Of a stretch of 64,000 bases of DNA, positions 63,637-64,000 are shown piece after piece. The stretch is from Candidatus Purcelliella pentastirinorum (GTDB taxonomy: Bacteria > Pseudomonadota > Gammaproteobacteria > Enterobacterales > Enterobacteriaceae), in assembly GCF_028748785.1 (NCBI RefSeq), contig NZ_CP110496.1, positions 1 through 64,000 on the forward strand. Direction: 5' to 3'. Position 1 is the first letter of the stretch, and each line of letters opens with the position of its first letter. A program made the position numbers and the translations under genes. The notes beneath the pieces were generated by a model that was not told where the DNA came from, searched no databases, and saw nothing but the letters and a program-made list of their open reading frames with translations.

Positions 63637-64000
63637 CTATAATTTCATTGGCATAATTATATACAATGATGATGTTTTTTTTTTATCTTTTTGTATTTGT
63701 ACAGCTGATTTATTATCTGTTATTAACATTTTTATTAATTTACAGTTTAATATGTTGATTATGTCTAATAGATAAATTATATTAAAACATATTTCTATTT
63801 TATTATTTTGTTTATTTATTTTTATTTTTTCTTCGGCTTCTTCTTTTAATTGATTATTTGTTTTTATTGTTAGTATTTTTTTTTCAATTATTAATTTTAC
63901 TCCTTTTAATTTATTATTTGATAATATAGAGACTCTATTTAATGATTCTTGAAATATTTTTTTTTCTATTTTTATAATTAAGTTTGGATATTTTGGTAGT
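63637..64000 (-). CDS. dnaN: DNA polymerase III beta subunit (sliding clamp), C-terminal part
   Basis: The minus-strand frame from 63999 to the TAG at 63637 encodes the last 120 residues of the clamp and is cut by the window edge. Recognised by collinear matches to E. coli DnaN: VSILSNNKLKGVKLIIEKKI, the NNQLKEEAEEKI region (E. coli NNPEQEEAEEIL), CFNIIYLLDIINILN, TDNKSAVQIQ and the end YIIMPMKL (E. coli YVVMPMRL), which forms part of the partner-binding pocket. It lies 53 bases upstream of gyrB with no recF between. Confidence 0.95.
   Translation of the reverse strand, partial: LPKYPNLIIKIEKKIFQESLNRVSILSNNKLKGVKLIIEKKILTIKTNNQLKEEAEEKIKINKQNNKIEICFNIIYLLDIINILNCKLIKMLITDNKSAVQIQKDKKKTSSLYIIMPMKL

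Overview
The window is about 64 kb of very AT-rich, low-complexity DNA. It carries a dense but reduced set of housekeeping genes, with no mobile elements, phage genes, CRISPR arrays or restriction systems. Almost every product is closest in sequence and length to the Escherichia coli/Enterobacterales ortholog. The gene order is a patchwork of E. coli-like blocks with genes dropped out. This is the profile of a long-term vertically inherited enterobacterial endosymbiont, probably of an insect (Wigglesworthia/Purcelliella/Annandia-type reduction). I cannot assign a genus from sequence alone.

Layout. 1-2.1 kb: 5' end of grpE (minus strand) with a sigma-32-type promoter, then nadK, smpB and tmRNA. 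2.1-7 kb: glmS and glmU (minus), tRNA-Leu(CAA), gnd (minus). 7.1-10.7 kb: cca, a decayed hldE, ribB. 10.7-17.6 kb: plsC, tilS, truA, a decayed pdxB, alr, proS. 17.7-20.7 kb: an isolated 5S rRNA gene, a DMT-family transporter, pmbA/tldE and the RNase P RNA gene, whose 5' end overlaps the end of rsmI. 20.7-25 kb: rsmI, yggX, yggT, ruvX, rsmE, yciC (all minus). 25.2-43.1 kb: the complete str-S10-spc-alpha ribosomal island (rpsL to rplQ) including fusA, tuf, secY and rpoA. 43.1-45 kb: fmt, def, tRNA-Thr(GGU). 45-46.6 kb: a decayed htpX, a YobF-like leader, cspC and its hairpin terminator. 46.6-57 kb: tpiA, fpr, mntH, gltX, tRNA-Val(UAC), tRNA-Lys(UUU), ligA, cysK, ptsH-ptsI-crr, nearly collinear with E. 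coli from mntH onward. 57-64 kb: purA, rlmB, rpsF, rpsR, rplI, cysQ, gyrB and the 3' end of dnaN.

Function. Most genes serve translation, tRNA/rRNA maturation, ribosome rescue, Sec secretion and replication. The metabolic remainder covers amino-sugar and D-alanine supply for the wall, phosphatidate synthesis, the oxidative pentose phosphate step, triose-phosphate isomerisation, PTS sugar uptake, AMP synthesis, the riboflavin branch (ribB), and cysteine formation with PAP clearance (cysK, cysQ). The last two suggest vitamin and sulfur amino acid supply to a host. Three pseudogenes in different stages of decay (hldE, pdxB, htpX) show continuing loss of LPS core heptose, de novo vitamin B6 and membrane proteolysis.

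No unknown multi-gene system is evident. The most unusual structures are: the in-frame repeat at the start of grpE; the rsmI stop-codon loss that runs translation into the RNase P RNA gene; the retained YobF-like leader in frame with cspC; the loss of the HD motif in CCA transferase and of the BRCT domain in DNA ligase; and a strand-dependent amino-acid composition caused by a constant T-rich plus strand.
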